NCBI GenBank assembly: GCA_002702725.1
Contig: PABE01000009.1
Coordinates: 1 to 57,723, forward strand
Length of the DNA: 57,723 bases
Source of the DNA: Porticoccaceae bacterium
GTDB taxonomy: Bacteria > Pseudomonadota > Gammaproteobacteria > Pseudomonadales > Porticoccaceae
Direction of reading: 5' to 3'
The position numbers were made by a program, and so were the translations under genes. Under the pieces are notes generated by a model that worked only from the letters and a program-made list of their open reading frames with translations, was not told the DNA's origin and ran no database searches. This document shows positions 24,736 to 33,540 of this stretch, in pieces; position 1 is the stretch's first letter, and the number at the start of each line of letters is the position of its first letter.

Positions 24736-25728
24736 CTAGGAAAACAGTTTTGCCCGCACGGTTTCCCGGTATTTTCCCGGTGTGATCTGAAAATGGCGAT
24801 GAAAAAGGCGGGTGAAATAACTGACATCCTGGTAACCGCACAAAGCGCCGATTTCCTGCTGGCTGAGATTCGTTTGCTGCAACAGTTCCCGGGCGCTGGT
24901 CAGTCGAAGGTGTTGCAGATAATCGACGGGTGTTCGACCCAGGGCATTCCTGAATCGTCGATTGAAGCTGCGGGTACTCATCCCGAATTGCCGCGCCAGC
25001 TGGGGCATTGAGACCTTTCGGGCGTAGTTGTCCTGTAACCAGATGGCCGCCTGCAGGATATCCTCGTCACTGTAGTACTCCACTTCTTCGGCCATAAAAC
25101 GGCGTGGTTCGAAGGTGCCGCGAATTTCGTGGAAAAAATTGCGTTCGACATTGTTGGCCACATTGCGGCCAAACCAGAGAAAGATAATGTGTACCAGCAA
25201 CTCCGCCAGGGTATTGACGCTGGCGGCACAGTACAGATTGCCGGCCTGGGTTATAAAGTACTGTCGCTTGAGCTGGACCCGGGGGTAATCCTTCTGAAAC
25301 TGGTCGAAGTAATGCCAGTGGGTGGTGGCCGGTTTACCGTTCAGGAGCCCCGCTTCGGCGACGAAGCAGACGCCGGTGCCGACGCTGGTGATGGCGCCGC
25401 CTCCCTGGTGTTGATCCCTGAGCCACTGGCTGTGCTCGGGGTGCTGCCTGATGGCCCGGCGAGGATTGCGCCATTGGCCCGGCACGTGAACAAGATCGAA
25501 CTGGGGTGCGGTCTCCAGTGCTGTCGTGGTGCTGAGATTGAAGTCCGAGGCGGACGCCACCGGCAATCCTCCTGTGCTGACTGTATGAATTTCCACTCGC
25601 GGGGCTTCAATGCCCAGTCCGCGGGCCGTAGCGGTGGCGGTTTTCATCATCTCAATGGGGAGTGTCGCACTGGTCGCCAGGACATTGTCGCAGAGCAGTA
25701 TGCCGAAACGGCGAATGGGGACAGGCAT
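24736..25728 (-). CDS. GlxA-type AraC-family transcriptional regulator
   Basis: Regulator of 330 aa with an N-terminal DJ-1/PfpI-like (class I glutamine amidotransferase-like) domain, about 1-195 (RRFGILLCDNVLATSATLPIEMM; nucleophile-elbow region SVGTGVCFVAEAGLL), and a C-terminal AraC DNA-binding domain with two helix-turn-helix motifs (MPQLARQFGMSTRSFNRRFRNA near 240; LSQQEIGALCGYQDVSYFTRLFHRHF near 290). This is the GlxA/FtrA architecture; such regulators often respond to amino-acid or quaternary-amine metabolites. It diverges from fabY (starts 117 bp apart), so it could control that gene (inference). Confidence 0.87.
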   Translation of the reverse strand: MPVPIRRFGILLCDNVLATSATLPIEMMKTATATARGLGIEAPRVEIHTVSTGGLPVASASDFNLSTTTALETAPQFDLVHVPGQWRNPRRAIRQHPEHSQWLRDQHQGGGAITSVGTGVCFVAEAGLLNGKPATTHWHYFDQFQKDYPRVQLKRQYFITQAGNLYCAASVNTLAELLVHIIFLWFGRNVANNVERNFFHEIRGTFEPRRFMAEEVEYYSDEDILQAAIWLQDNYARKVSMPQLARQFGMSTRSFNRRFRNALGRTPVDYLQHLRLTSARELLQQTNLSQQEIGALCGYQDVSYFTRLFHRHFQITPGKYRETVRAKLFS

Positions 25729-25845
25729 GGGTTCATCCGGCTGGCGTGGCTGAATAGTTAGAATATATGGCCGAATAAGCCATTAAGCAACCCGGTATTA
25801 CTGCCTAAACTGGTGCTGTCGTTAACATTTTTCCAGGACAGCAGA

Positions 25846-27699
25846 ATGACAGCATTACCGGTCGTGGTCAGTTACGGTGGCGTCAATGCCGCCGGCCGAA
25901 GCTCTTTTGATCAATCCTACCGCCGTATGGTGCTGGAAAGCCTCCCGGAACAGGAGCGCCGTCGCACGGTGGCCGGAATAGCCTCGTTGATGGGTCTTGG
26001 TGCCAGCGGTGAGGCCGATGCCATCCAGGAGGCGGTCGTTTCCGGTACCCTGATTCGCCGCATTGAGGACCATGTGTTCAATCCCGACCAGGCGCCCTGG
26101 AATACGCTGATGTCGGTGTCCGCCGGCGACAACACTGAAATTCGCTTTCAGGCCCGTCGTCGTCACCTGCCTGAACAGCTGCCACTCCATTGGCGTGTCA
26201 GCGACCTGGGTGCCGGTACCGTCGAAGTGGTTATCAGCGGTGAACAGCAGCTGCTGGTCCCGGACAGCAAGGATTTCCCGGTCAAGGCCGCGGGCCAGTT
26301 GCCCAGCGGCTTTGATCCCGGCGCCGGATACAACTCCCGCTCGCAGCCCCGGGGCCTGCAGATGGCTGTGGTAGGCGCTTCCGACGCATTGAATGCGCTG
26401 GGTCTTGATTGGTCTGTGGTGTGTTCCAGGGTACGGCCCGATGAGATCGGGATGTACGCATCGAGCTGTCTGGGCCAACTCGACGACCTGGGCTGGGGGG
26501 GCGTACTCAAGTCCCGTTGGGCCGGCAGTCGTCCCACTTCCAAGCAGCTGCCCATGGCACTGAACAGTATGCCGGCGGATTTTATCAACGCCTATGTCCT
26601 CGGGTCCGTCGGTCATACCGAGGCCATTGCCGGGGCCTGCGCCAGTTTTCTCTACAATCTGCAGGCGGCCACCCGGGATATCACTGCCGGCAAGCGGCGT
26701 GTGGCGATCGTCGGTGGCAGTGAAGCACCGATCACGGTGGAGTGTATTGAGGGGTTCATGAATATGAGCGCCCTGGCCACAGCCGAGGGCATGGCCAAGC
26801 TCGACGGCGTGGATTACGTTGACCCGCGACTGCACAGCCGCCCGTTTTGCGAAAATGCGGGCTTTGTCATCGGGGAGTCCAGCCAGTACCTGATTCTCAT
26901 GGATGACGCCCTTGCGGTGGAACTGGGTGCCGATATTCACGGTGCTGTACCCGGCGTCTTCATCGACGCCGACGGGGTCAAAAAGTCGATCTCGAGCCCG
27001 GGGCCCGGCAATTACATCACCTTCGCCAAGGCCGCCGGCCTGATGCGGTCGATTCTGGGTGAAGAGTCCCTGCGTCGCCGTAGCCTGATCATGGCCCACG
27101 GCTCCAGCACACCCCAGAACCGGGTCACGGAATCACAGATATTCGACCGCGTGGCCAGTGCCTTTGCTGTCGACAACTGGCCGGTTTGCGCGGTCAAGGC
27201 GTATCTGGGGCACTCCATGGCCACCGCCAGCGGCGACCAGATTGTCGCCGCCATCGGTGCCATGCGACATGGGGTTGTGCCCGGTATCAAAACCGGTCGG
27301 GCGATCGCCGAGGATGTTTATCGCGACCACCTCAACATCCCGCTTGCCGATCTCGACCTGGGTGCCGAAGCCCTCGACGGAACATTTATCAACGCCAAAG
27401 GTTTTGGCGGCAACAATGCCACCGGCGTGCTCCTGTCTCCCCGACGCAGCGAGTCGATGCTCGCCCGCCGCTACAGCCACCAGTGGTCGGATTACCTGAA
27501 GCGTCGTGAGGCCACTCGGGAACGGGCCAGGGGCTACGAGCAGGACGCGGACCGCGGCGAATTGCGGGTCATCTATCGGTTTGGTGAGGGCATGATTGCC
27601 GACGAGCAGGTGGCGATTACCGACCGCGAGATCACCGTGCCCGGTTTCGGCTGCCCTATCCCGCTGACCGATCCCAACCCCTACGACGACATGGGCTGA
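25846..27699 (+). CDS. fabY: Beta-ketoacyl-ACP synthase, FabY type
   Basis: Long ketoacyl synthase of 617 aa. It resembles Pseudomonas FabY, which starts fatty acid synthesis by condensing acetyl-CoA with malonyl-ACP in place of FabH. N-terminus LPVVVSYGGVNAAGRSSFDQSYRRMVLESL fits that family. The Cys-His-His triad is present: AIAGACASFL near 264, MAHGSSTPQNR near 417 and YLGHSMATASGDQ near 454; GFGGNNAT near 535 is the glycine-rich C-terminal motif. The start is ATG 25846, preceded by CCAGGACAG; an upstream in-frame GTG has no ribosome site. The extra 200 residues over FabF/FabB lie mainly N-terminal. Confidence 0.8.
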   Translation: MTALPVVVSYGGVNAAGRSSFDQSYRRMVLESLPEQERRRTVAGIASLMGLGASGEADAIQEAVVSGTLIRRIEDHVFNPDQAPWNTLMSVSAGDNTEIRFQARRRHLPEQLPLHWRVSDLGAGTVEVVISGEQQLLVPDSKDFPVKAAGQLPSGFDPGAGYNSRSQPRGLQMAVVGASDALNALGLDWSVVCSRVRPDEIGMYASSCLGQLDDLGWGGVLKSRWAGSRPTSKQLPMALNSMPADFINAYVLGSVGHTEAIAGACASFLYNLQAATRDITAGKRRVAIVGGSEAPITVECIEGFMNMSALATAEGMAKLDGVDYVDPRLHSRPFCENAGFVIGESSQYLILMDDALAVELGADIHGAVPGVFIDADGVKKSISSPGPGNYITFAKAAGLMRSILGEESLRRRSLIMAHGSSTPQNRVTESQIFDRVASAFAVDNWPVCAVKAYLGHSMATASGDQIVAAIGAMRHGVVPGIKTGRAIAEDVYRDHLNIPLADLDLGAEALDGTFINAKGFGGNNATGVLLSPRRSESMLARRYSHQWSDYLKRREATRERARGYEQDADRGELRVIYRFGEGMIADEQVAITDREITVPGFGCPIPLTDPNPYDDMG

Positions 27700-27893
27700 G
27701 AGCAGTTTACTGCAGTACGGTTACCCGCCGGACCGTGAAAAAGTCCGGCGGAACGGTCACAATTTCTTCCATCTAATCAACTATCGTTAGACAATAGCGC
27801 CCATTTCGCCGGCCTGCCCCAACCTGTTCCGATAAGGTCGGGGTGCAGACCATTGGGCGGTTCGAATATCACCCGATATGGAGGGTTTCCCAG

Positions 27894-29807
27894 TTGACTG
27901 ACAACACCTTGGACTGGACAGTCGATGACGCGGCAGAACACTACGGTATCCGTGAATGGGGCGCCGGTCTGTTCGATGTCACCGGCAACGGTGAAGTGGC
28001 AGTCATGGTGAACGGGGGGCAGGCCCGGCAACGGGTATCGCTGCTCGATATCGTCGAGGGGCTGCGTCAGCGGGACCTCGCCATGCCGGTATTACTGCGT
28101 CTCGAGAACCACCTGGACGCGGCCATTACCCAGATCAACGAAGCCTTTGCCGGCGCCATCGAGGCCACCGGCTATACCGGGGTCTACCGCGGTGTTTTTC
28201 CCATCAAGGTCAACCAGCAGAGCCACATCATCGAAGAGATCGCCCGCTTTGGCGAGCGCTACCATCACGGGCTCGAGGCGGGCAGCAAGGCCGAGTTGCT
28301 GGTGGCGATCGCAATGCTCAAGGATCCGGAGAGCCTTATTGTCTGCAATGGCTACAAGGATGAGGAATTTATCGATCTGGGGCTGCGCGCCCGGCAACTG
28401 GGTCGGAACTGTTTTTTCGTGGTTGAAACACCGGAAGAGATGTCGCTCATCATTGAGCGCAGCCGCATCCTCAAGGTCGAGCCCTACATCGGAGTGCGCC
28501 TGAAACTGGGCACCAAGGTAGACGGTCACTGGAGCGAGGATAGTGGTGACCGAAGCCTTTTCGGCCTTAACACCCAGCAGCTTATCGAGGCGGTTGACCT
28601 GCTCAAGGGCGCCGACATGCTGCACTGCCTGCGGCTCATTCACTTTCACCTGGGCTCCCAGATTCCCAACATCCAGAACATTCGCGCCGGTATTCGCGAA
28701 GCCTGCCGTTATTACATCGATCTGGTCGAGGAAGGGGCGCCCCTTGGCTATCTGGATATCGGTGGCGGCCTGGCGGTGGATTACGATGGTTCCCGGGGCG
28801 GCAGCCAGCAGAGCCGCAATTACTCGCTGCAGGAATACTGTGTCGACGTCGTGGATGCTATCCAGGAATCCCTGGATCCCGAAGCGATACCTCACCCCAC
28901 TATCATCAGTGAGTCGGGCCGTGCCACCGTCGCCTACACGTCGGTGCTGTTGTTCAACATCCTTACCGTCAGCCATTTTGAGCCGGGCCCGCTGCCCGAG
29001 GGCCTTGCCGAAGACACACCGGATGAGGTGCGCAATCTGGCGTCATTGCTTGATAACATCACGGCGAAAAATGTCCAGGAATGCTACAACGACGCCATCT
29101 ACTACCTGGAATCCCTGCGCATGCAGTTCAAGCGAGGGGAAATCAAGCTGCGCATGCGATCCATCGGTGAGAATTACTACCTCGCGGTACTGCAACAAAT
29201 TGCCCGGCTGTTGCCGGAGCTCGACCGTGTACCGGTGATGCTGGAGAATCTCACCGAACATTTGGCGGACATTTACTACGGTAATTTCAGTGTTTTCCAG
29301 TCGCTGCCGGATTTCTGGGCCATCGGTCAGACGTTCCCGGTGATGCCGATTCACCGGCTTCAGGAGCGGCCGACCCGGGACGCCATCATTGCCGATCTGA
29401 CCTGTGACTGTGACGGCAAGATCGACCGTTTCGCCCACCCCGAAGGGGAAAAGAAGACCGTTCAGCTCCACCCACTGGGGAGTGATCAGGAGTATTACCT
29501 GGCGGTGTTTCTGGTCGGTGCCTATCAGGAGACCCTGGGCGATCTGCACAACCTGTTTGGCGATACCAATGTCGCCAGCGTGCGAATCAATGGCGATGGC
29601 AGTTTTGATTTTGTCCATGAGTTGCACGGCGATACCATCGCCGATGTGCTCAGCTACGTGGAATATCAGCCCGAGAACCTGTTCAAGCAGTTCCGCAATA
29701 CCGCCGAAATGGCGGTGCGCGAGGGCCGCATTTCCGTGGCCGAGCGCCAGCAGATGCTGGGCGCCTTTTCGGAAAGCCTGCGTGGTTATACTTATTTCGA
29801 GCGTTAA
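27894..29807 (+). CDS. speA: Biosynthetic arginine decarboxylase
   Basis: PLP-dependent arginine decarboxylase of 637 aa converting arginine to agmatine, the precursor of putrescine. Fold III alanine-racemase barrel: PLP lysine in YRGVFPIKVNQQSHI near 104, substrate and cofactor regions GLEAGSKAELL, RLIHFHLGSQIPN, LDIGGGLAVDYDG, and the C-terminal FLVGAYQETLGDLHNLFGDTN. I place the start at TTG 27894, because TATGGAGGG sits the right distance before it; the frame is open 17 codons further without a ribosome site. The carboxy(nor)spermidine dehydrogenase gene follows after 19 bp, linking both to polyamine synthesis. Confidence 0.93.
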   Translation: MTDNTLDWTVDDAAEHYGIREWGAGLFDVTGNGEVAVMVNGGQARQRVSLLDIVEGLRQRDLAMPVLLRLENHLDAAITQINEAFAGAIEATGYTGVYRGVFPIKVNQQSHIIEEIARFGERYHHGLEAGSKAELLVAIAMLKDPESLIVCNGYKDEEFIDLGLRARQLGRNCFFVVETPEEMSLIIERSRILKVEPYIGVRLKLGTKVDGHWSEDSGDRSLFGLNTQQLIEAVDLLKGADMLHCLRLIHFHLGSQIPNIQNIRAGIREACRYYIDLVEEGAPLGYLDIGGGLAVDYDGSRGGSQQSRNYSLQEYCVDVVDAIQESLDPEAIPHPTIISESGRATVAYTSVLLFNILTVSHFEPGPLPEGLAEDTPDEVRNLASLLDNITAKNVQECYNDAIYYLESLRMQFKRGEIKLRMRSIGENYYLAVLQQIARLLPELDRVPVMLENLTEHLADIYYGNFSVFQSLPDFWAIGQTFPVMPIHRLQERPTRDAIIADLTCDCDGKIDRFAHPEGEKKTVQLHPLGSDQEYYLAVFLVGAYQETLGDLHNLFGDTNVASVRINGDGSFDFVHELHGDTIADVLSYVEYQPENLFKQFRNTAEMAVREGRISVAERQQMLGAFSESLRGYTYFER

Positions 29808-29826
29808 CACCAGACGGGGATAAGCA

Positions 29827-31029
29827 ATGTCAAAAGTCGTGATTATTGGTGCCGGCGGCGTCGGTGGCGTGGTGGCTCACAAATGTGCCCAGTTGCCGGC
29901 GGTATTCAGCGACATCCTGCTCGCCAGTCGCACCGAGGACAAATGCAAAGCCATTGCCGCTGACATTGAAAAAATGCAGGGCCGAACCATCCGCACCGCC
30001 CGGATAGATGCCGATAACGTAACGGAGCTTGCGGCGCTGCTCAGGGCCGAGAAGCCTGCCCTGGTGATCAATGTTGCCCTGCCCTACCAGGACCTCAGCA
30101 TCATGGATGCCTGCCTTGAGGCGGGTGTCGACTACCTGGATACCGCCAACTATGAGCCGCTGGAAACCGCCAAATTCGAGTACAAGTGGCAGTGGGCCTA
30201 CCGGGAAAAATTTGAAAAAGCCGGCTTGATGGCGCTGCTTGGCTCCGGCTTTGATCCCGGCGCAACCAATGTCTTCACCGCCTGGATTGCCAAACATTAT
30301 TTCGATGAGATCCATACCCTCGACATCATTGACGTTAATGGCGGTAACCACGGCTACCCGTTTGCCACCAATTTCAACCCGGAAATCAATATCCGGGAAG
30401 TGACTGCCGAATGCCGCCATTGGGAGAATGACGAGTTCGTGACCACCCCGCCGATGTCCATGAAAATGTCGTTCACCTGTCCGGAGGGTGTGGGTACCTA
30501 CAACATTTACCGCATGTACCACGAGGAACTGGAATCCCTGGTGGTCAACTTTCCGACCCTGAAGCGCGCCCAGTTCTGGATGAGCTTTGGGGATAATTAT
30601 CTCAAGCATCTGGAGGTGCTGGGCAATGTCGGGATGACCGGCATCGAGCCGGTGGAATTCCAGGGTCAGAAAATCGTCCCGATCCAGTTTTTGCGCGCCC
30701 TGCTCCCGGATCCGGCGAGCCTTGGTCCGCGCACCGTCGGCAAGACCTGTATCGGCTGTGTGGTCACCGGCATCAAGGACGGCAGGGAAAAAACCGTCTA
30801 TGTCTATCAGATCAAGGACCACCAGGATTGCTACAGGGAAGTGGCGTCCCAGGCCATCTCCTACACCACCGGTGTGCCCGCCATGATCGGTGCCAAAATG
30901 ATGCTGGAGGGCAAGTGGAAAAGGCCCGGTGTCTGGAATATGGAGCAGATGGACCCGGATCCCTTTATGGATGACCTCAACAAATACGGCCTGCCCTGGG
31001 CCGTGATTGAGGACTATCGGTTATCGTAA
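29827..31029 (+). CDS. Carboxynorspermidine/carboxyspermidine dehydrogenase (saccharopine dehydrogenase family)
   Basis: NADPH-dependent enzyme of 400 aa. It condenses putrescine (or diaminopropane) with aspartate semialdehyde to carboxyspermidine (or carboxynorspermidine). The Rossmann start VVIIGAGGVGGVVAHKCAQL and the LASRTEDKCKAIAADI strand define the saccharopine dehydrogenase family; LLGSGFDPGATNVFTAWIAKHYFDEI and DVNGGNHGYPFATNFNPEINIREV match the CASDH group. It lies 19 bp downstream of speA, and its partner decarboxylase nspC is at 43.6 kb. Together they make spermidine without S-adenosylmethionine decarboxylase. Saccharopine metabolism is the less likely alternative. Confidence 0.87.
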   Translation: MSKVVIIGAGGVGGVVAHKCAQLPAVFSDILLASRTEDKCKAIAADIEKMQGRTIRTARIDADNVTELAALLRAEKPALVINVALPYQDLSIMDACLEAGVDYLDTANYEPLETAKFEYKWQWAYREKFEKAGLMALLGSGFDPGATNVFTAWIAKHYFDEIHTLDIIDVNGGNHGYPFATNFNPEINIREVTAECRHWENDEFVTTPPMSMKMSFTCPEGVGTYNIYRMYHEELESLVVNFPTLKRAQFWMSFGDNYLKHLEVLGNVGMTGIEPVEFQGQKIVPIQFLRALLPDPASLGPRTVGKTCIGCVVTGIKDGREKTVYVYQIKDHQDCYREVASQAISYTTGVPAMIGAKMMLEGKWKRPGVWNMEQMDPDPFMDDLNKYGLPWAVIEDYRLS

Positions 31030-31041
31030 CCTGAAAATGTG

Positions 31042-31068
31042 AAAAACGCCGGTTCGCCGGCGTTTTTT
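31042..31068. terminator. Bidirectional intrinsic terminator
   Basis: AAAAACGCCGG / CCGGCGTTTTT stem with TTCG tetraloop, followed by T on the plus strand and, because of the A tract, also T-rich on the minus strand. It can serve both the speA-dehydrogenase operon and the convergent mgtC-like gene. Confidence 0.85.
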
Positions 31069-31142
31069 ATGGGTGCGACTGAACTGGGTTTTAAGGTCGG
31101 TGAGCGGGGAAGAAATGGCCCTGCTCCAAACGGACACGGCGA

Positions 31143-31571
31143 TTAATGATTCTGTTTTTTCAGGTAGTCTGAAAACTGGAAGATCAGGAAGCCGATCAGC
31201 GACAGCACCATGGCGATTTCGTAACGGTTGTAGGCGACGGCGATACCGATGGCACCAGTTAACCAGATACCCGCGGCGGTGGCGGTCCCGCCGGTGCGGT
31301 TGCCCTGTTTAATGATCGACCCGCCGCCGATGAAACCCATGCCGGTAATGATGCCATACATCACCCGGGCTTCCGCGTCGGAACCTTCATAGACGCTCAT
31401 CCCCACCAGCATGAAAGCGCAGGAGGCGATGGCGACGAGCGGGAAGGTTCGCAACCCCGCGCCCTCGGAGCGGTGTTCGCGATTGATGGCGATGGGCAGG
31501 GCGAGCAGAAAGGTAATGCCGATCTGATACAGGTTCCGCCAGATCAGCTCCAGGTCAAGGTCCAGATTCAT
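31143..31571 (-). CDS. MgtC/SapB family membrane protein
   Basis: Membrane protein of 142 aa with about four helices. The MgtC core is visible: LALPIAINREHRSEGAGLRTFPLVAIASCAFML and MYGIITGMGFIGGGSIIKQGNRTGGTATAAGIWLTGAIGIAVA. Short MgtC-like proteins of this kind lack the C-terminal ACT-like domain of Salmonella MgtC and are common housekeeping genes of uncertain function, linked to magnesium, membrane potential or ATP synthase control. It stands alone between two unrelated genes. Confidence 0.87.
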   Translation of the reverse strand: MNLDLDLELIWRNLYQIGITFLLALPIAINREHRSEGAGLRTFPLVAIASCAFMLVGMSVYEGSDAEARVMYGIITGMGFIGGGSIIKQGNRTGGTATAAGIWLTGAIGIAVAYNRYEIAMVLSLIGFLIFQFSDYLKKQNH

Positions 31572-31647
31572 GGTGTGAGGCGCCTTTTAAAACGGTCTTT
31601 TCAGGTTAGCGCCCCAGGCCTTGCCGGTAAAGGTCGCCGCGCACCCA

Positions 31648-33459
31648 TCATTGCCTGTAGCAGCTTTTCACAGCAATGGAGCCCATATCCTGAATCGTCC
31701 GGTATTTTTTCCAGAAGGCTGCATCGATTTTCCGCAGCGATGGGCTGGTGCTCTCCTTGCGGTAGCGACTCATATGGCGGGGGCCGCCGTTGTAGATCGC
31801 GTAGGTGGCCCGGGCCAGGTCGTGCTTATTGCCGGTGATGTCCTGCTCGTTGTTCTTTATGGCGTAATCGACGAGGTAATGGACGAGGATTTCACTGCCG
31901 GCCCGGGCGTTGTAGGCGATGTTGCTTTCGAGGGCGCTGACATCATAGACGCCGCGCCAGACGTGCTTGTTGATCTGCATGAGGCCGACGGAACCGGCGC
32001 TGGACTGGATAGGCTGGATTCGCCCCTGTTTGCTGATGAACTGGCGCCAGCAGGATTCCTGCCAGGCTGTCGCGGGGAGCAGGTTGTCGTACACGTCCAG
32101 GTAGGCGACCGGCACTTTTCCCTTTTCCCGCTCCGCTGCGGCAACTGCGTCCAGCAACTGCTCCAGTGATGCCAGATATTGGTCCAATTCACCGGGTTTG
32201 GGAATCCACCCGGTCAGCTTCCTGACCAGGACGGGGTCGGCAACGGCCGCTTCCGCCCGGCGTATCGGCCAGACAAAAGGGAGCACAGCCTCTTCGCCCT
32301 CCTCAAAATGCGGCTCCAGACCCAACAGCGCCCGAAGAGTGGGGTCCACTTCCGTACCGTAGGTCAGCTCAGTGTCGCTGACCGTCGGCAGCAGCAACCG
32401 GGCCAGGCTGCGGAAGGTCGCCTGATCGATACGCAGGCCCAGTTGCGGGGCGGCGGCATCCAGGGTCTGGAGGGCATCGGTGGCACTGACGAAACCGGCC
32501 AGCTTGAGCGCGTCGCTGCCAGGTATTTGCAATTGTCCGGTTTTGAGTAGTGGCGCCAGCCGGCTCCAGGTACTCAGAAATAACCCGCGCACCTGATCGC
32601 GGTCACGGGCTTCATTTGCCAGCGCGTCGCGCAGTTCATAGCGGGTGTCCAGCAAAATGTCGGCGAGGGCATCGGCAAGTTCCCGGTTGGCGCCGAGGGC
32701 CAGGGTTTTGATCAGCCAGGTGGCAAAGGCATCCCAGGCCTGCCAACTGGCATCCCACTGGCTGAGTTCTGCGTCGCTGAACGGCGCATCGTCGGGCAGC
32801 CAGTTCTCCTGCGGCGGTGGCGCATTCAGGCCGAGTACGACGGACAGCCCCTGGTCGCTCACCCGGGCGTCGGCAAGATGGATGGAATCGATCAGCGCTT
32901 GGCGGTCCGAGCCGCTGTCCGGAAGCGCCGTTGCCATCAACTCGCGCAGGCCCGCCACGGCGGGTTCCAGGTCCACCTTGACGGTTTCCAGCCTCGGATG
33001 CACATAGCGTTTTACCCAATCCCAGACAATGCCGGATACGCGCTTTTGGTCATCGCTGCCAAGGATATGGGAGTCGACGATGCGAAACGCGACGGTATTG
33101 CCGGGGTGAGGGACATAGACCTCTTCAACAGACTCGATATGGCCGCTCCACTGAAAGGGCACCCGGCACTTGCCGCCGAGAAAACTTCCCCCTTGTGCCT
33201 GGACGGCAGTCCGCAACCGGATACGGCCTTCGTCATCGACGGAGACACGGGGATCGGACAATGTCAGAACATTGCAGCCGTGAGTGTCGCTGTAGATAAC
33301 GGCCTGCCCCTGATCGCCCAGATACAGCTGGTCATTGAGTGCCTGCTCGACTATCTGTAAATCAAGGGTGATGGGTATCGACAGGGGCTCGGCCCAGGAT
33401 GGGGATATCCGGGACAGGAGGATGAACAGCACCAGCACAGTCAGCGACACGGGACGCAT
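31648..33459 (-). CDS. Large lytic transglycosylase-like protein with unknown N-terminal region
   Basis: Secreted protein of 603 aa. A signal peptide (about 1-23, MRPVSLTVLVLFILLSRISPSWA) is followed by a region of about 400 residues that I do not recognise. It begins with a beta-rich part (IPITLDLQIVEQALNDQLYLGD...GCNVLTLSDPRV) and continues as a helical part. The C-terminal SLT goose-lysozyme-like domain (about 440-600) has the catalytic Glu in TAWQESCWRQF and substrate motifs SAGSVGLMQINKHVW and ATYAIYNGGP. It should cleave peptidoglycan to 1,6-anhydromuropeptides. I chose ATG 33459, which begins the signal peptide, over an upstream start. Confidence 0.83.
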   Translation of the reverse strand: MRPVSLTVLVLFILLSRISPSWAEPLSIPITLDLQIVEQALNDQLYLGDQGQAVIYSDTHGCNVLTLSDPRVSVDDEGRIRLRTAVQAQGGSFLGGKCRVPFQWSGHIESVEEVYVPHPGNTVAFRIVDSHILGSDDQKRVSGIVWDWVKRYVHPRLETVKVDLEPAVAGLRELMATALPDSGSDRQALIDSIHLADARVSDQGLSVVLGLNAPPPQENWLPDDAPFSDAELSQWDASWQAWDAFATWLIKTLALGANRELADALADILLDTRYELRDALANEARDRDQVRGLFLSTWSRLAPLLKTGQLQIPGSDALKLAGFVSATDALQTLDAAAPQLGLRIDQATFRSLARLLLPTVSDTELTYGTEVDPTLRALLGLEPHFEEGEEAVLPFVWPIRRAEAAVADPVLVRKLTGWIPKPGELDQYLASLEQLLDAVAAAEREKGKVPVAYLDVYDNLLPATAWQESCWRQFISKQGRIQPIQSSAGSVGLMQINKHVWRGVYDVSALESNIAYNARAGSEILVHYLVDYAIKNNEQDITGNKHDLARATYAIYNGGPRHMSRYRKESTSPSLRKIDAAFWKKYRTIQDMGSIAVKSCYRQ

Positions 33460-33540
33460 AATTTCCGCACAAGCACAGGTAAATGGGCGCCAAGTGTAGC
33501 GCTGAATCGGGGGCAAACACAGCTACTGTGTGAGGATTTT

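Noticed and set aside
25855-27099. Minus-strand frame of 414 codons inside fabY
   Set aside because: Antisense shadow of a gene with an intact Cys-His-His triad.
27725-27751. Perfect 9 bp hairpin after fabY (CCGCCGGAC / GTCCGGCGG) as terminator
   Set aside because: No T tract on either strand, so it is not a convincing intrinsic terminator.
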